Shown piece after piece: positions 1 through 10,585 of a stretch of 64,000 nt of DNA. Source of the stretch: SLRI01 sp964393275 (GTDB lineage Bacteria; Pseudomonadota; Alphaproteobacteria; Geminicoccales; Geminicoccaceae); assembly GCA_964393275.1 (NCBI GenBank), contig CAYMTA010000016.1, positions 1 through 64,000 of the forward strand, written 5' to 3'. Every line of letters begins with the position of its first letter. The first letter of the stretch is position 1. The translations under genes and the position numbers were made by a program. The notes beneath the pieces are model-generated. The model did not search any database, was not told where the DNA came from, and was given only the letters and a program-made list of their open reading frames with translations.

Positions 1-100
1 TGTTCTTGCTTTGTACCACATGCCGGGCGGCTGAGAAAGCTGCGTAATCAGGAACCGGAATGGTCGGCGACCGAACCCGGGAAAGGGCGGAATCCCGCAG

Positions 101-200
101 CCGGGTTCGATCGCCGGCGTCGGGTTCGTTCGTCGAATCCCCGGGTTCGATCGCGCTTTTCGCGGGTTCGTTCGTCGTTCGCCGGGTTCCTTCGCCAGGA
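101..200. repeat. Array of about 20-21-bp GGGTTCG repeats (locus 1)
   Basis: Five copies of GGGTTC begin at 103, 122, 143, 164 and 184, a spacing of 19-21 bp, and most continue as GGGTTCGWTCGTCG. The array forms the first half of a composite repeat whose second half starts at 204. The same arrangement recurs in the same orientation at 57649. The rest of 1-523 shows no convincing gene: frames stay open on both strands, but this is expected at this GC content and with a 21-bp period. Confidence 0.8.
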
Positions 201-203
201 ATT

Positions 204-346
204 GTTGCGTATGATGCAACCTTGGTCATAACTATGTTGCGCCATACGCAACAACCCGAGGATCGTGTTGCATCGGGTGCAACAACCCGAGGATTTTGTT
301 GCGCTATACGCAACAACCCGAGCGCGGCTGTTGCGGCGGATGCAAC
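204..346. repeat. Array of five GTTGC-N7-GCAAC dyads, 31-32-bp period (locus 1)
   Basis: Five 17-bp inverted repeats of the form GTTGC-N7-GCAAC lie at 204-220, 236-252, 267-283, 298-314 and 330-346. The linkers are close to AACCCGAGGATCGT. The period is about three helical turns, so the dyads would lie on nearly the same face of the DNA, as expected for a protein-binding array. That function is inference. The matching array is at 57732-57874. Confidence 0.8.
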
Positions 347-383
347 AATGCAGGGGCAGGTGTCGCGGCAGGACGGGCTCCCA

Positions 384-407
384 ATGGTTAAAAAGGGAGG
401 CGTCCCC
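384..407 (+). repeat. Single arm of the dispersed TTAAAAAGGGAGGYGTCCCC element
   Basis: The sequence ATGGTTAAAAAGGGAGGCGT followed by CCCC matches the right arm of the perfect palindrome at 15290-15348 with one difference (GGCGT for GGTGT). No left arm is visible here. It lies about 115 bp before the start of the sugar-binding protein gene. Confidence 0.75.
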
Positions 408-523
408 ACTGGACTGGCCGGTTGACTTTTCGCGGGCCACGTGCGCGCACTCTGGCTGTCTCGAGGGACCCGTTCGACCAAAGCAAGGCGGGGCAATGAC
501 CGCGCCCAGGGAGTGAGCAAGCC

Positions 524-1921
524 ATGAATAAGCCTCGCCTGTCCTCGTTCATGCGTGCCCGACACAGGATCGGGCGGCGTCACTTCATGGGGGCGAGCGC
601 GCTCCTGGCCAGTGCCGGCTGGCTGGCCAGCGGCCGCGTGCCGATTCTTTCGCGCGCCTTCGCCCAGGAGATGCTGGATCACTACAAATCGGCGGCGATC
701 GATTGGCGGCAGGCCGAGGGCCAGACCGTCGTGCTCGCTGGTCTCGAGCATCCCTGGATGAACGCGGTGCAGCCGCTCCTGCCGCAGTTCACCGAGCTTA
801 CCGGCATTGAGGTCAAGGCCGAGCTGCAATCCGAGAGCGAGTATGTCGCCGAGACGCCGATCAAGCTCGGCGGCGGCAGCGCCGTGCCGGACGTCTACAT
901 GGTCTGGTCCCTGGGCCAGGCGATCTCGGCCGGCTGGCTCGAGCCATTGGACCGGTTCTACGCCGACCAGGAGCTGACCGATCTCGCCTGGTACGACGAG
1001 CCCGACATCTTCTCGTCGGCCCGGGTGTTCCCGGTGTGGAACGACGGTCAGCGCTACGTCGCCTCGATCACCGCCGAGGCGCAGACGCTCTTCTTGAACC
1101 AGACCATGCTGGACGGCATCGGCGCCAGCGTGCCGACCACTTACGACGGCCTCTACGAGACCGCCATGGCGCTCAAGAACGACATGACGGCCGGCATCGC
1201 GATGCGCGCCAAGGCGACCGGCGACGCTGGCCCCTGGCCCGCCGGCGGCTTCGTCTTCTCGTATGGCGGCGTGATCGTCGACGACGAGGGCGTGGTTCGG
1301 CTCGACAGCCCCGAGGCGATCGCCGCCATCGACATGTACGGCAAGCTGCTGCGCGATGCCGGCCCGCTCGGCGTCGGCAGCTACCACTGGTACGAATGCC
1401 TCAACGATTTCATGACCGAGGCCTCCGCGATCGGCTGCGATTCGAGCAACTTCGCCACCGACATCGCCAATCCGGAGAAGAGCCTGGTCGCCGGCCACGC
1501 CGTCTTCGGCGCGATGCCGCAGCACGGCGACCTGCCGGCCAAGGCCAACATGTGGCACTGGATGGCCGGCATCAACAGCCGCTCGGAGCGGAAGACGGCG
1601 GCCTGGCTCTTCCTCCAGTGGGTGACCAGCAAGCCGACCTCGGCCCAGACGGCGGCCCTTGGGCTGGCGACGCCGCGCGCCTCGGCCTGGGCGTCGAGCG
1701 GCTTCAAGGAGGCCTTCGGCGCGCAGGCCGCGCAAGCGGCGCTGGCCAATCTCGAAGGTGCCGATGGGGCCATCATGAAGGCCTGCTGGTTCCACCCGAA
1801 ATCGGGCGAGATCCTCGAGCCCTTCGGCATCGGCATCAACGAGGTGGTCACCGGCACCAAGGATGCCGAGACGGCGATGAAGGAGGCGGCCGCCAAGGCC
1901 AACGCCGCTATCCACGCCTGA
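524..1921 (+). CDS. ABC sugar transporter substrate-binding protein (CUT1 type)
   Basis: This 465-residue protein looks like an extracellular solute-binding protein of family 1, which captures sugars or polyols in the periplasm and hands them to a membrane permease. The N-terminus carries a twin-arginine-like signal (GRRHFMG near residue 20, then a hydrophobic stretch ending around SRAFA), so Tat export is likely. The ATG at 524 is preceded by a GGGAGTGAG ribosome-binding site. The two permease genes follow directly, 34 bp downstream and overlapping, which supports a transport operon. No ATPase gene lies next to it in the window. The substrate cannot be read from the sequence; the neighbouring L-fuconate dehydratase suggests a deoxy-sugar or sugar acid, which is inference. 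Confidence 0.88.
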   Translation: MNKPRLSSFMRARHRIGRRHFMGASALLASAGWLASGRVPILSRAFAQEMLDHYKSAAIDWRQAEGQTVVLAGLEHPWMNAVQPLLPQFTELTGIEVKAELQSESEYVAETPIKLGGGSAVPDVYMVWSLGQAISAGWLEPLDRFYADQELTDLAWYDEPDIFSSARVFPVWNDGQRYVASITAEAQTLFLNQTMLDGIGASVPTTYDGLYETAMALKNDMTAGIAMRAKATGDAGPWPAGGFVFSYGGVIVDDEGVVRLDSPEAIAAIDMYGKLLRDAGPLGVGSYHWYECLNDFMTEASAIGCDSSNFATDIANPEKSLVAGHAVFGAMPQHGDLPAKANMWHWMAGINSRSERKTAAWLFLQWVTSKPTSAQTAALGLATPRASAWASSGFKEAFGAQAAQAALANLEGADGAIMKACWFHPKSGEILEPFGIGINEVVTGTKDAETAMKEAAAKANAAIHA

Positions 1922-1955
1922 CCGATCTGCGTCCCCGAGGGGACCGATTCGGATC

Positions 1956-2843
1956 GTGGGCGATTTCCTTATTCACCGCCGGCGCTTCATCGCCTGGATG
2001 CTGGTGCCGGCGGTGGTCTTTCTTTTGTCCTTGACGCTCTTTCCGTTCGTCGTCGGGGCGTTCCTGAGCCTCACCGACTATTCGCTGCTCAAGGGCGGCG
2101 CCTGGGATTTCGTCGGCCTCGGCAACTACGCGGCGCTGATGGTCTCGTCGGACTTCTGGCAGGCATTCCGCGTCACGGCGATCTTCACGGTGGGAGCCGT
2201 CCTGCTGCAGCTGATCATCGGCGTCGGCGTCGCCATGCTGCTGCACGCCGAGACGAAGGCCGCACCCTGGCTTCGGGCCCTCTATCTGCTGCCGCTCGCG
2301 ATCACCCCGGTGGCGGCGACCTTCAGCTTTCGCATGATGCTCAACCCGACGCTCGGTGTGATCAACCATCTCCTGGTCAGCGTCGGCATCCCGCCACAAG
2401 CCTGGCTCGCCGCACCGGAGCTGGCGCTCGTCACGCTCATTCTGGTCGATACCTGGCAGTGGACGCCGTTCATCCTGCTGATCACGGCCGGCGGGCTCGC
2501 CGCCTTGCCGGAGGAGCCCTTGGAGGCGGCACGGATCGACGGCGCCACGGCATGGCAGGCGTTCTGGCATGTGACGCTGCCGATGCTGCGGCCGTTCATC
2601 GTGGTCGCCGTCACCTTTCGTGCCATCGACGCCTTCAAGACCTTCGACATCATCTTCGTCCTGACCGGCGGCGGTCCCGGGATCACCACCCGAACCCTCA
2701 ATCTTTTGGCCTACAACCACGGCATCAAGTTTCTCTCGATGGGCTATGCAGCGGCGATCACCATCCTGATGCTGGTGGTGACCATCGCCGCCTGCCAGGT
2801 CTTCCTGCGCCGCACGCAGATGTTCCAGGCGCCGGCGGCATGA
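1956..2843 (+). CDS. ABC sugar transporter permease, MalF/UgpA type
   Basis: This 295-residue inner-membrane permease shows six hydrophobic segments and the EAA loop (EAARIDGATAWQAFW, about residues 192-206) that contacts the ATPase subunit. It begins with GTG at 1956, after GAGGGGAC. Its stop codon overlaps the start of the second permease (ATGA at 2840-2843), so the two are translationally coupled and probably form the heterodimeric pore served by the upstream binding protein. Substrate unknown. Confidence 0.9.
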   Translation: MGDFLIHRRRFIAWMLVPAVVFLLSLTLFPFVVGAFLSLTDYSLLKGGAWDFVGLGNYAALMVSSDFWQAFRVTAIFTVGAVLLQLIIGVGVAMLLHAETKAAPWLRALYLLPLAITPVAATFSFRMMLNPTLGVINHLLVSVGIPPQAWLAAPELALVTLILVDTWQWTPFILLITAGGLAALPEEPLEAARIDGATAWQAFWHVTLPMLRPFIVVAVTFRAIDAFKTFDIIFVLTGGGPGITTRTLNLLAYNHGIKFLSMGYAAAITILMLVVTIAACQVFLRRTQMFQAPAA

Positions 2844-3646
2844 CCATCCTGCGCCGCCTGCTCCTGGCGCTCTTCGCGCTCTGGTGCCTCTTTCCGATCT
2901 ACTGGCTGCTCAACACCTCGCTGAAGACCGCCCGGGACGCGATCGCGAGGCCGCCGCGATTCATCTTCACGCCGATCCTGGAGAACTACCAGAAGGTCCT
3001 CCTCGACGGCGAGATCTGGGGCTTCTTCCTCAACAGCACGATCGTCGGCCTCGGCAGCACCGCGATGACCCTGGCGGTCGGCATCCCGGCGGCCTATGTC
3101 CTCGCCCGCTTCCCCTTTCGCGGCAGCGCCGATGTCAGCTTCTGGATCCTGACGACGAGGATGACGCCGCCGGTCGCCATGCTGATCCCGTTCTTCGTCA
3201 TGTATTACCAGCTCGGCCTGCTCGACACCCATATCGGCCTCGTGATCGTGCATGCCGGGCTCAATCTCTCGATCGTCGTCTGGATCCTCAAGGGTTTCTT
3301 CCAGGAGATCCCGAAGGAGCTCGAGGAGGCGGCCTATATCGACGGCTGCGGCTACTGGTCGACGTTCACCCGGATTGTCCTGCCGCTGGCCCGGCCGGGC
3401 ATTGCCGCCGCCGGCATCCTCACCTTCCTCTTCAGCTGGAACGAGTTCCTGTTCGCGCTGGTGCTCGCCGACAGCCATGTCCGCACCGTGCCGGTCGGGC
3501 TTTACGGATTCATCGGCTACCAGCAGATCCGCTGGGGCGAGCTCTCCGCCTCGGCCATGCTGATGCTGGTGCCGGTGCTGCTGTTCGTCGCCCTCTTCCA
3601 GCGCCCGCTGATCCGCGGCCTGACCTTCGGCGCGGTCAAGGGGTGA
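2840..3646 (+). CDS. ABC sugar transporter permease, MalG/UgpE type
   Basis: This 268-residue membrane protein of the binding-protein-dependent transport family is the partner of the preceding permease. The EAA loop is visible as EEAAYIDGCGYWSTF around residues 168-182, and the C-terminal RGLTFGAVKG is typical of MalG-like subunits. The start at 2840 is fixed by the 4-bp ATGA overlap with the gene before it. An ATPase would normally complete the operon, but the next genes are on the opposite strand. Confidence 0.9.
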   Translation: MTILRRLLLALFALWCLFPIYWLLNTSLKTARDAIARPPRFIFTPILENYQKVLLDGEIWGFFLNSTIVGLGSTAMTLAVGIPAAYVLARFPFRGSADVSFWILTTRMTPPVAMLIPFFVMYYQLGLLDTHIGLVIVHAGLNLSIVVWILKGFFQEIPKELEEAAYIDGCGYWSTFTRIVLPLARPGIAAAGILTFLFSWNEFLFALVLADSHVRTVPVGLYGFIGYQQIRWGELSASAMLMLVPVLLFVALFQRPLIRGLTFGAVKG

Positions 3647-3803
3647 GCGGCGCAGGGTCGTCGTCTCGGAGCCCGAAGATCGAGGTCATGGCGGTGCGTT
3701 GGCCGAGGGTGGAAAAGCGGGACGCGAACCGCGCTCGACGTTTGCACCCGCCTGCCGAGCGAGCTGCATGCCCAGGATCGCGGGAGCCGTGGCGGCTGGT
3801 GTG

Positions 3804-3823
3804 TTGGAAAGGGACGTGTCCCC
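3804..3823 (+). repeat. Degenerate arm of the dispersed GGGAGGTGTCCCC element
   Basis: TTGGAAAGGGACGTGTCCCC matches the right-arm consensus TTAAAAAGGGAGGTGTCCCC at 17 of 20 positions. It lies between the convergent ends of the permease and fuconate dehydratase genes. The rest of the 187-bp gap shows nothing recognisable. Confidence 0.5.
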
Positions 3824-3833
3824 AGCGGACCCT

Positions 3834-5114
3834 TCAGGCACCCCGCTTGAACTGATATTGCGCCAGGGATGCCGGCTTCATCTCGATCGAGAAGCCGGGG
3901 CGGGTGGGTGGCATGTAGGCGGCGTTCTCGATGCGGCAGGGGTCGAGGAAGTGCTCGTGCAGGTGGTCGACGTATTCGATGACCCGGCCGTCGCGGGTTC
4001 CGGCGATGCACAGATAGTCGATCATCGACAGGTGCTGCACGTACTCGCACAGGCCCACGCCGCCGGCATGCGGGCAGACCTTGAGATCGTATTTGGCCGC
4101 CATCAGCATGACCGCCAGCACCTCGTTCAGGCCGCCCAGCCGGCAGGCGTCGATCTGCACCACGTCGATGGCGCCGCGCATGATGAACTGCTTGAAGAGG
4201 ATGCGGTTCTGGCACATCTCGCCCGTGGCGACCTGAACGGGGGCGACCGCTTCCCGGATCTTGCGGTGGCCCTCGATATCGTCGGGGCTGGTCGGCTCCT
4301 CGATGAACCACGGCTCGGCGAAGGCCAGTTGTCGGACCCAGGCGATGGCCTCGTCGACTTCCCAGACCTGGTTGGCGTCGATCATCAGCCTCACGTCCGG
4401 GCCGCATTCGGCGCGGGCGATGGTCAGGCGGCGGATGTCGTCCTCGAGGTCGTGGCCGACCTTCATCTTCACATGGCGGAAGCCCGCGTCCACGGCCTCG
4501 CGGCAGAGCCGGCGCAGCTTGACGTCGTCATAGCCCAGCCAGCCGGCCGAGGTGGTGTAGCAGGGATAGCCCTCGGCCTCGAGAATGCCGATGCGGTCGG
4601 CCTTGCCCTCTGCCCGCCGGCCGAGGAAGTCGAGCGCCCACGCCGGCGTGACGCAGTCGGTGAGGTAGCGAAAATCGATGCAGCGGACCAGCTCCTCGGG
4701 GCTCATGTCGGCGACCAGCCGCCAGACCGGCTTGCCCGCCATCTTGGCCAGGAGATCCCAGACCGCGTTGACGATGGCGCCGGTCGCCAGGTGGATGGCG
4801 CCCTTGTCCGGCCCGATCCAGCGGAGCTGGCTGTCCGAGGTCGCATGGCGCCAGAACCGGCCCAGATCGGCCGCGACCCAGTCCATCTCCAGCCCGACGA
4901 CCAGCGGCCGCAGCGCCTCGATCGCCACGACGCAGATCTCGTTGCCGCGGCCGATGGTGAAGGTCAGGCCGTGGCCCTGATGCGGGCCATCGGTCTCCAG
5001 GATGACATAGGCCGCCGAATAATCCGGGTCGGGGTTCATCGCATCCGAGCCGTCCAGCGCCTTCGAGGTCGGGAACCGCACATCGACGGTGCGAAGATCG
5101 GTGATCCTGGTCAT
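3834..5114 (-). CDS. L-fuconate dehydratase (enolase superfamily)
   Basis: This 426-residue protein matches the L-fuconate dehydratase/ENOSF1 branch of the enolase superfamily, which dehydrates L-fuconate to 2-keto-3-deoxy-L-fuconate. The N-terminal capping region contains SDAMNPDPDYSAAYV and GHGLTFTIGRGNE, typical of this branch. The barrel shows the KxK base motif (HVKMKVG), metal ligands in MIDANQVWE, EEPTSPDD and TGEMCQNR, and a C-terminal CPHAGGVGLCEYVQH. The start at 5114 is chosen because GGAG lies 7-9 bases before it; an upstream in-frame codon at 5135 lacks this. It is the last gene of a minus-strand set with a ribose-type ABC transporter, and a broken dehydrogenase for the next pathway step lies upstream. 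The enzyme class is firm; the exact sugar acid is family inference. Confidence 0.9.
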   Translation of the reverse strand: MTRITDLRTVDVRFPTSKALDGSDAMNPDPDYSAAYVILETDGPHQGHGLTFTIGRGNEICVVAIEALRPLVVGLEMDWVAADLGRFWRHATSDSQLRWIGPDKGAIHLATGAIVNAVWDLLAKMAGKPVWRLVADMSPEELVRCIDFRYLTDCVTPAWALDFLGRRAEGKADRIGILEAEGYPCYTTSAGWLGYDDVKLRRLCREAVDAGFRHVKMKVGHDLEDDIRRLTIARAECGPDVRLMIDANQVWEVDEAIAWVRQLAFAEPWFIEEPTSPDDIEGHRKIREAVAPVQVATGEMCQNRILFKQFIMRGAIDVVQIDACRLGGLNEVLAVMLMAAKYDLKVCPHAGGVGLCEYVQHLSMIDYLCIAGTRDGRVIEYVDHLHEHFLDPCRIENAAYMPPTRPGFSIEMKPASLAQYQFKRGA

Positions 5115-5238
5115 GTCTCGGCTCCTGCCGTGCAATGGGCCGGCTGCCCCGCGCGGCCGGCTATCCGGGGGCGAGGCAGCCAGCGCCTGGTGGCTCGCGA
5201 CGAGTGGTCTGGATCCAGCGGATGGCCCGGCCGCGAGG

Positions 5239-6186
5239 TCAGTCGTAGAGGACGGCCGCGATTTCCGGATCGTCGATGTTGCTGGCGTCGTACCAGAAAA
5301 AGCCGGTGTCGATCCTGGGCGGCACCGATTCGCCTTCGGCAGCCATCACGCAGGCTTTCACGGTCTCGTAGCCGATGCCGATCGGGTTTTGCGTGATCGC
5401 ACCCGCCATCAGACCCGAGCGGATCGCCTCCTGTTGCGCCGCTCCGCTGTCGTAGCCGATAATCGTGATGCCTTCGGCGCCGTTTTCCCGCACGCCGTTG
5501 ACCACGCCGATGGCCGACCCTTCGTTGGTGCCGAAGATGCCCTTCAGGTCGGGGTTGGCTGTCAGGATCGACTTGGTGACCTCGGTCGATTGCAGCTGGT
5601 CGCCCGCGCCATACTGGACCGTCACCACCTCGATGTCGGGATAGCCTTCGGCCATCCGATTGAGGAATCCGTCGCGGCGGTCGATGCCGGTGCGGCTGGT
5701 CTGGTCGTGGGCGACCACGGCGACCTTGCCGGCGTTGCCGATAAACTCGGCCATCTTGTCGGCCGCGAGCGCGGCGGCGGCCACGTTGTCGGTGGCGCAG
5801 GTGGTCACCGGAATGTCGCTCTCGACGCCGCTGTCGAAGGCGACGATTGGAATACCGGCATCCTGGGCCTCGCGCAGCAGCGGAATCGCCGCCTGGCTGT
5901 CGAGCGCGGCGAAGCCGATCGCGGCCGGCGATTTGGCGAGCGCTGCCGCCAGCATATCGATCTGACGGTCGACCTGGGATTCGTTGTCGGGGCCCTCGAA
6001 TGTTATGTCGACGTCGAACTCGGCCGCGGCCTTGTCGGCACCGGTCTTGACCGCCTGCCAGAACTGATGCTGATAGCCCTTCGAGATCAGCGGAATATAC
6101 ATCCGGTCCGCCGCCCGGGCGACGGTCGCTCTCGACATGAGCGTTGCCGCGCCCATGGTGCCGATCACTGTGCGTCTGTTCATCAT
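5239..6186 (-). CDS. ABC sugar transporter periplasmic binding protein (RbsB type)
   Basis: This 315-residue periplasmic-binding protein of the ribose/LacI-like fold (peripla_BP_4) binds a monosaccharide for the CUT2 importer encoded just upstream. The N-terminus MMNRRTVIGTMGAATL resembles a twin-arginine signal with cleavage after VARA. Fold landmarks are the first strand MYIPLISKGYQHQFWQAVKTG, then DSGVESDIPV and the GTNEGSAIG segment. The start at 6186 follows GAGGA at 7 bases; the next codon is also ATG. It lies 64 bp after the permease gene and 124 bp before fuconate dehydratase, consistent with one transcript. Confidence 0.9.
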   Translation of the reverse strand: MMNRRTVIGTMGAATLMSRATVARAADRMYIPLISKGYQHQFWQAVKTGADKAAAEFDVDITFEGPDNESQVDRQIDMLAAALAKSPAAIGFAALDSQAAIPLLREAQDAGIPIVAFDSGVESDIPVTTCATDNVAAAALAADKMAEFIGNAGKVAVVAHDQTSRTGIDRRDGFLNRMAEGYPDIEVVTVQYGAGDQLQSTEVTKSILTANPDLKGIFGTNEGSAIGVVNGVRENGAEGITIIGYDSGAAQQEAIRSGLMAGAITQNPIGIGYETVKACVMAAEGESVPPRIDTGFFWYDASNIDDPEIAAVLYD

Positions 6187-6250
6187 TTGCGGATCCTCGC
6201 TTTGGAGTTGGGTGGGGATCGAAGCGGAGGTGCTGGCCGCCTCCCGTTGG

Positions 6251-7254
6251 TCATGCGGTCTTGCTGCGGCGAACCATGTCGGCATAGACGGCCAGAATGA
6301 TGATCGCCCCGGTCACCACCGTCTGCCATTCCTGCGCCACCGACAAGATGCGCAACCCATTGGTCAGCACTGCCATGATAAGGGCGCCGATCAGGGTGCC
6401 GAGGACGGTGCCGCGGCCGCCCGAGAGCGACGTGCCGCCGATCACCACCGCCGCGATCGCCTCGAGCTCGTAGCCGAGACCCAGCGCCGGCTGGGCCGAG
6501 TTGAGCCGTGAGGCGATGAGGAGCCCACCGATGCCGACAATCGCGCCGGACAGGGTGTAGATCGCAATCTTCCACCAGTCGGTGTTGACGCCGGACAGGC
6601 GGACCGCCTCTTCGTTGCTGCCCAATGCGAAGCAATAGCGGCCCAGCACGGTGCGGCTGAGAACATAGGCGACGGCGCCAGCGACCAGGAAGAGAATCAG
6701 GACGCCGTTCGGGATCGGCATCGACGGGAACACCGCGCCGATCACCGAGCCGCGCGAGATCAGGGCGAAGCTGGGCGTGTCGTTGAAATAGATCGGCTTG
6801 GTGCCGGAAATCACCAGGTTGAGACCCTTGAGGATCAGCATCATGCCGAGCGTGGCGATGAACGGCGGGATTTTCATCTTGGCGACGAATGTGCCCGAGC
6901 AGAAACCGACGAACGCGCCGGTCGCAATGGCGGTGATGATGCCCAGCGGCAGCGGCATCCCCAGATTCGTCAGCACCACGCCGGTCATCACCGCGGTGAA
7001 GGTCATCAAGGTGCCGATCGACAGGTCGATTCCGCCAGTGATGATAACCATCGTCGTCGCCACCGCCAACACGCCGTTGACCGAGGTGGCTTGCAGGATT
7101 GCAATGATATTGGTGGTCTGCATGAAGTTGGGCGATGCCAGGCTAAAGCCCAAGAGCAGCAGCACCAGGCTGGCGAAGGCCAGCAGCTTCTGGTGCGCTC
7201 CGCTTGCCGCGAGCCTGCCGAGCAGACCTTCCCGGACCTCTGTGCTGGACGATA

Positions 7255-7258
<4 letters not shown>
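6251..7258 (-). CDS. ABC sugar transporter permease (RbsC type)
   Basis: This 335-residue, strongly hydrophobic inner-membrane permease of the CUT2 family has the hallmark GGIDLSIGTLM around residue 75 and a GGTSLSGGRGT segment near residue 265. The start at 7258 is given by a 4-bp ATGA overlap with the stop of the ATPase gene. With the ATPase and binding protein it forms a complete ribose-like importer. Confidence 0.93.
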
Positions 7259-8781
<1,523 letters not shown>

Positions 8782-8872
8782 GTCGCCCCTCCGGTCCGCC
8801 GACTCGCTGCGCGCGCTACCCGCCAAGTCGAAAGGCGCCATGGATCGTAGAGCACAGCGATCGCGATCACCA

Positions 8873-9240
8873 TCAGATCGTCACTCCGCCATCGACAAGG
8901 AGCGCCTGTCAGGTGACACGGCCGCTGATGCCCCCTAGCTGATAGACAATCGTTGGTGTCATGTCATCCAGCGTTGCCAGCCGCCCCGCAAGCTTCCCGG
9001 ACGGGCCCTGACGGGCGATGACGTCCTTTTCGGCCTGCGCCGGGTCGGCAGCGGCGGCGATGCGGCCACGGGGTGTCCGCCGTGCCGGGGCAGTGCGCGT
9101 TGCAGCGGATGCCCTGGGCCGCGAAGTCGGCGGCGATGGATTTGGTCAATCCGAGAGCCGCAGCCCCGGTGGTGCCATAGGCGGCGCGATCGGCAACGCC
9201 CTTGATCGATGCCATGTTCAGAATCGGGGACGACCCTGGA
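8873..9240 (-). pseudogene. Remnant of SDR dehydrogenase (2-keto-3-deoxy-L-fuconate dehydrogenase-like)
   Basis: The minus strand encodes NMASIKGVADRAAYGTTGAA, then LGLTKSIAADFAAQGIRCNA and CPGTADTP. This matches the C-terminal half of short-chain dehydrogenases close to DHRS6/2-keto-3-deoxy-L-fuconate dehydrogenase. A frameshift then moves the reading frame to GKLAGRLATLDDMTP, and the usual ending GQALLVDGGVTI is interrupted by TGA at 8909-8911 where Gly is expected. The catalytic YxxxK lysine is replaced (YGTTG), and the Rossmann N-terminal half is missing. It lies upstream of the transporter and L-fuconate dehydratase genes, where the enzyme for the next catabolic step would be expected. 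Confidence 0.85.
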
Positions 9241-9345
9241 CCGCATCCATGGGTGAGACACGGAAGAATTCTCCATCGCCTCAAGGCGGTGGCTTCAGAT
9301 TACGGCTCAAAGCCGGATCGGCCCGCCATGCGGCGGACTGGCAGC

Positions 9346-9365
9346 TTAAAGAGGTAGCTGTCCCC
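9346..9365 (+). repeat. Degenerate arm of the dispersed GGGAGGTGTCCCC element
   Basis: TTAAAGAGGTAGCTGTCCCC matches the element consensus at 17 of 20 bases. It lies in the 180-bp gap between the end of pqqE and the SDR remnant. Nothing else is recognised in that gap. Confidence 0.45.
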
Positions 9366-9421
9366 GAGGCTTCCAGGCGTGTCGCTGGTGGCGGCGGCGG
9401 CCGTCTGGCCGGCGAGGGGCG

Positions 9422-10585
9422 TCACCCCTGTGGCTCGAGCGTGCCGCCTTTGAAGTTGCGGTGGATGAAGCGGGTGTCGCCCTCGGCCGCCTCGGTGCGC
9501 GCCAGCCGGAAGATCTCCTCGTGCCTCGGCGAGAGCACGCAGGCGGGGTCGGTGTTGGCCGCGTTCCCGGTCAGCGCGAAGGCCTGGCAGCGGCAGCCGC
9601 CGAAGTCGACCTCCTTGAGGTCGCAACTGCGGCAGGGCTCGGGCATCCAGGCGGTGCCGCGGTAGAGATTGAGCGCCTCGGAATGCTCCCAGATCCAGGC
9701 GAGGCCGTGGTCGCGGACCGAGTCGAAGCGCAGGCCGGTGATCGATTCCGCGGCGTGGCAGGGCAGCACCTTGCCGGCGGGCGAGATGTTGAAGAACTGC
9801 CGGCCCCAGCCGCCCATGCACTTCTTCGGCCGGACCGCGTAGTAGTCCGGCACCACATAGTCGATGGCGAGGACGCCGCGCAGCCGCTCGGTCGCCTCGG
9901 CGACGACCCGGTTGCACGCCTCGACCTGCGCCTCGCTCGGCATCAGCGCGGCGCGGTTCTTCAGCGCCCAGCCGTAGTACTGGACGTTCGCGACCTCGAG
10001 CCGATGCGCGTCGAGCGCGACGGCCATGTCGATGATCCCCGGCAGCTCGTGCAGGTTCTGCCGGTGCATGACCGCGTTGACGGTCAAGGGCAGCCCCGCC
10101 GCCCGCACCCAGGCCGCGGCCTCGAGCTTCCTCGCATGCCCGCCCTTGTGCCCGCCGATGCGGTTCGCCAGCGCCGGGTCCACCGCCTGGAAGCTGATCT
10201 GCACGTGGCCTAGGCCGGCGTCGGCCAGCTCGGCCACCCGCTCTCGGGTCAGCAGCACGGCCGAGGTGATGAGGTTGGAATAGAGGCCGACGTCGGTCGC
10301 GTGCCGGACCAGCTCGACGAGGTCGGTGCGCGCCGTCGGCTCGCCGCCCGAGAAGTGGATCTGCAGGACACCGAGATCGGCCATCTCCTCGATCACCCGC
10401 CGCCACTCGGCGGTGGTGAGCTCGGCGTTGGCGCGCTCCAGCTCGACCGGGTTCGAGCAGTAGGGACACTGCAGGGGGCAGCGATGGGTGATCTCGGCCA
10501 GGACCGCGATCGGCATGCCGTGATCCGCGGCAGCGCCAGGATCGAGGGTGGCGGCCGGCCTCGTCGCGTCGACGACGTCGCTCAT
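9422..10585 (-). CDS. pqqE: PqqA peptide cyclase PqqE (radical SAM)
   Basis: PqqE is the radical SAM enzyme that forms the carbon-carbon bond between Glu16 and Tyr20 of the PqqA peptide, the first step of PQQ synthesis. This 387-residue copy has the SAM cluster motif CPLQCPYC near residue 35, FSGGEPTARTDL, and a SPASM-type C-terminus with cysteines in KKCMGGWG, PCHAAESI, CRSCDL and GGCRCQAF. The start at 10585 overlaps the stop of pqqD by ATGA. It is the last gene of pqqABCDE. Confidence 0.97.
   Translation of the reverse strand: MSDVVDATRPAATLDPGAAADHGMPIAVLAEITHRCPLQCPYCSNPVELERANAELTTAEWRRVIEEMADLGVLQIHFSGGEPTARTDLVELVRHATDVGLYSNLITSAVLLTRERVAELADAGLGHVQISFQAVDPALANRIGGHKGGHARKLEAAAWVRAAGLPLTVNAVMHRQNLHELPGIIDMAVALDAHRLEVANVQYYGWALKNRAALMPSEAQVEACNRVVAEATERLRGVLAIDYVVPDYYAVRPKKCMGGWGRQFFNISPAGKVLPCHAAESITGLRFDSVRDHGLAWIWEHSEALNLYRGTAWMPEPCRSCDLKEVDFGGCRCQAFALTGNAANTDPACVLSPRHEEIFRLARTEAAEGDTRFIHRNFKGGTLEPQG

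Noticed and set aside
204..346. CRISPR array
   Set aside because: Units are 31-32 bp end to end with no unique spacers of protospacer size, and no cas genes are nearby. The conserved part is a 17-bp dyad plus a linker that is itself similar between units.
8873..9240. Selenocysteine or readthrough at the in-frame TGA of the SDR remnant
   Set aside because: The N-terminal half is missing, a separate frameshift exists and the catalytic lysine is lost, so this is decay.
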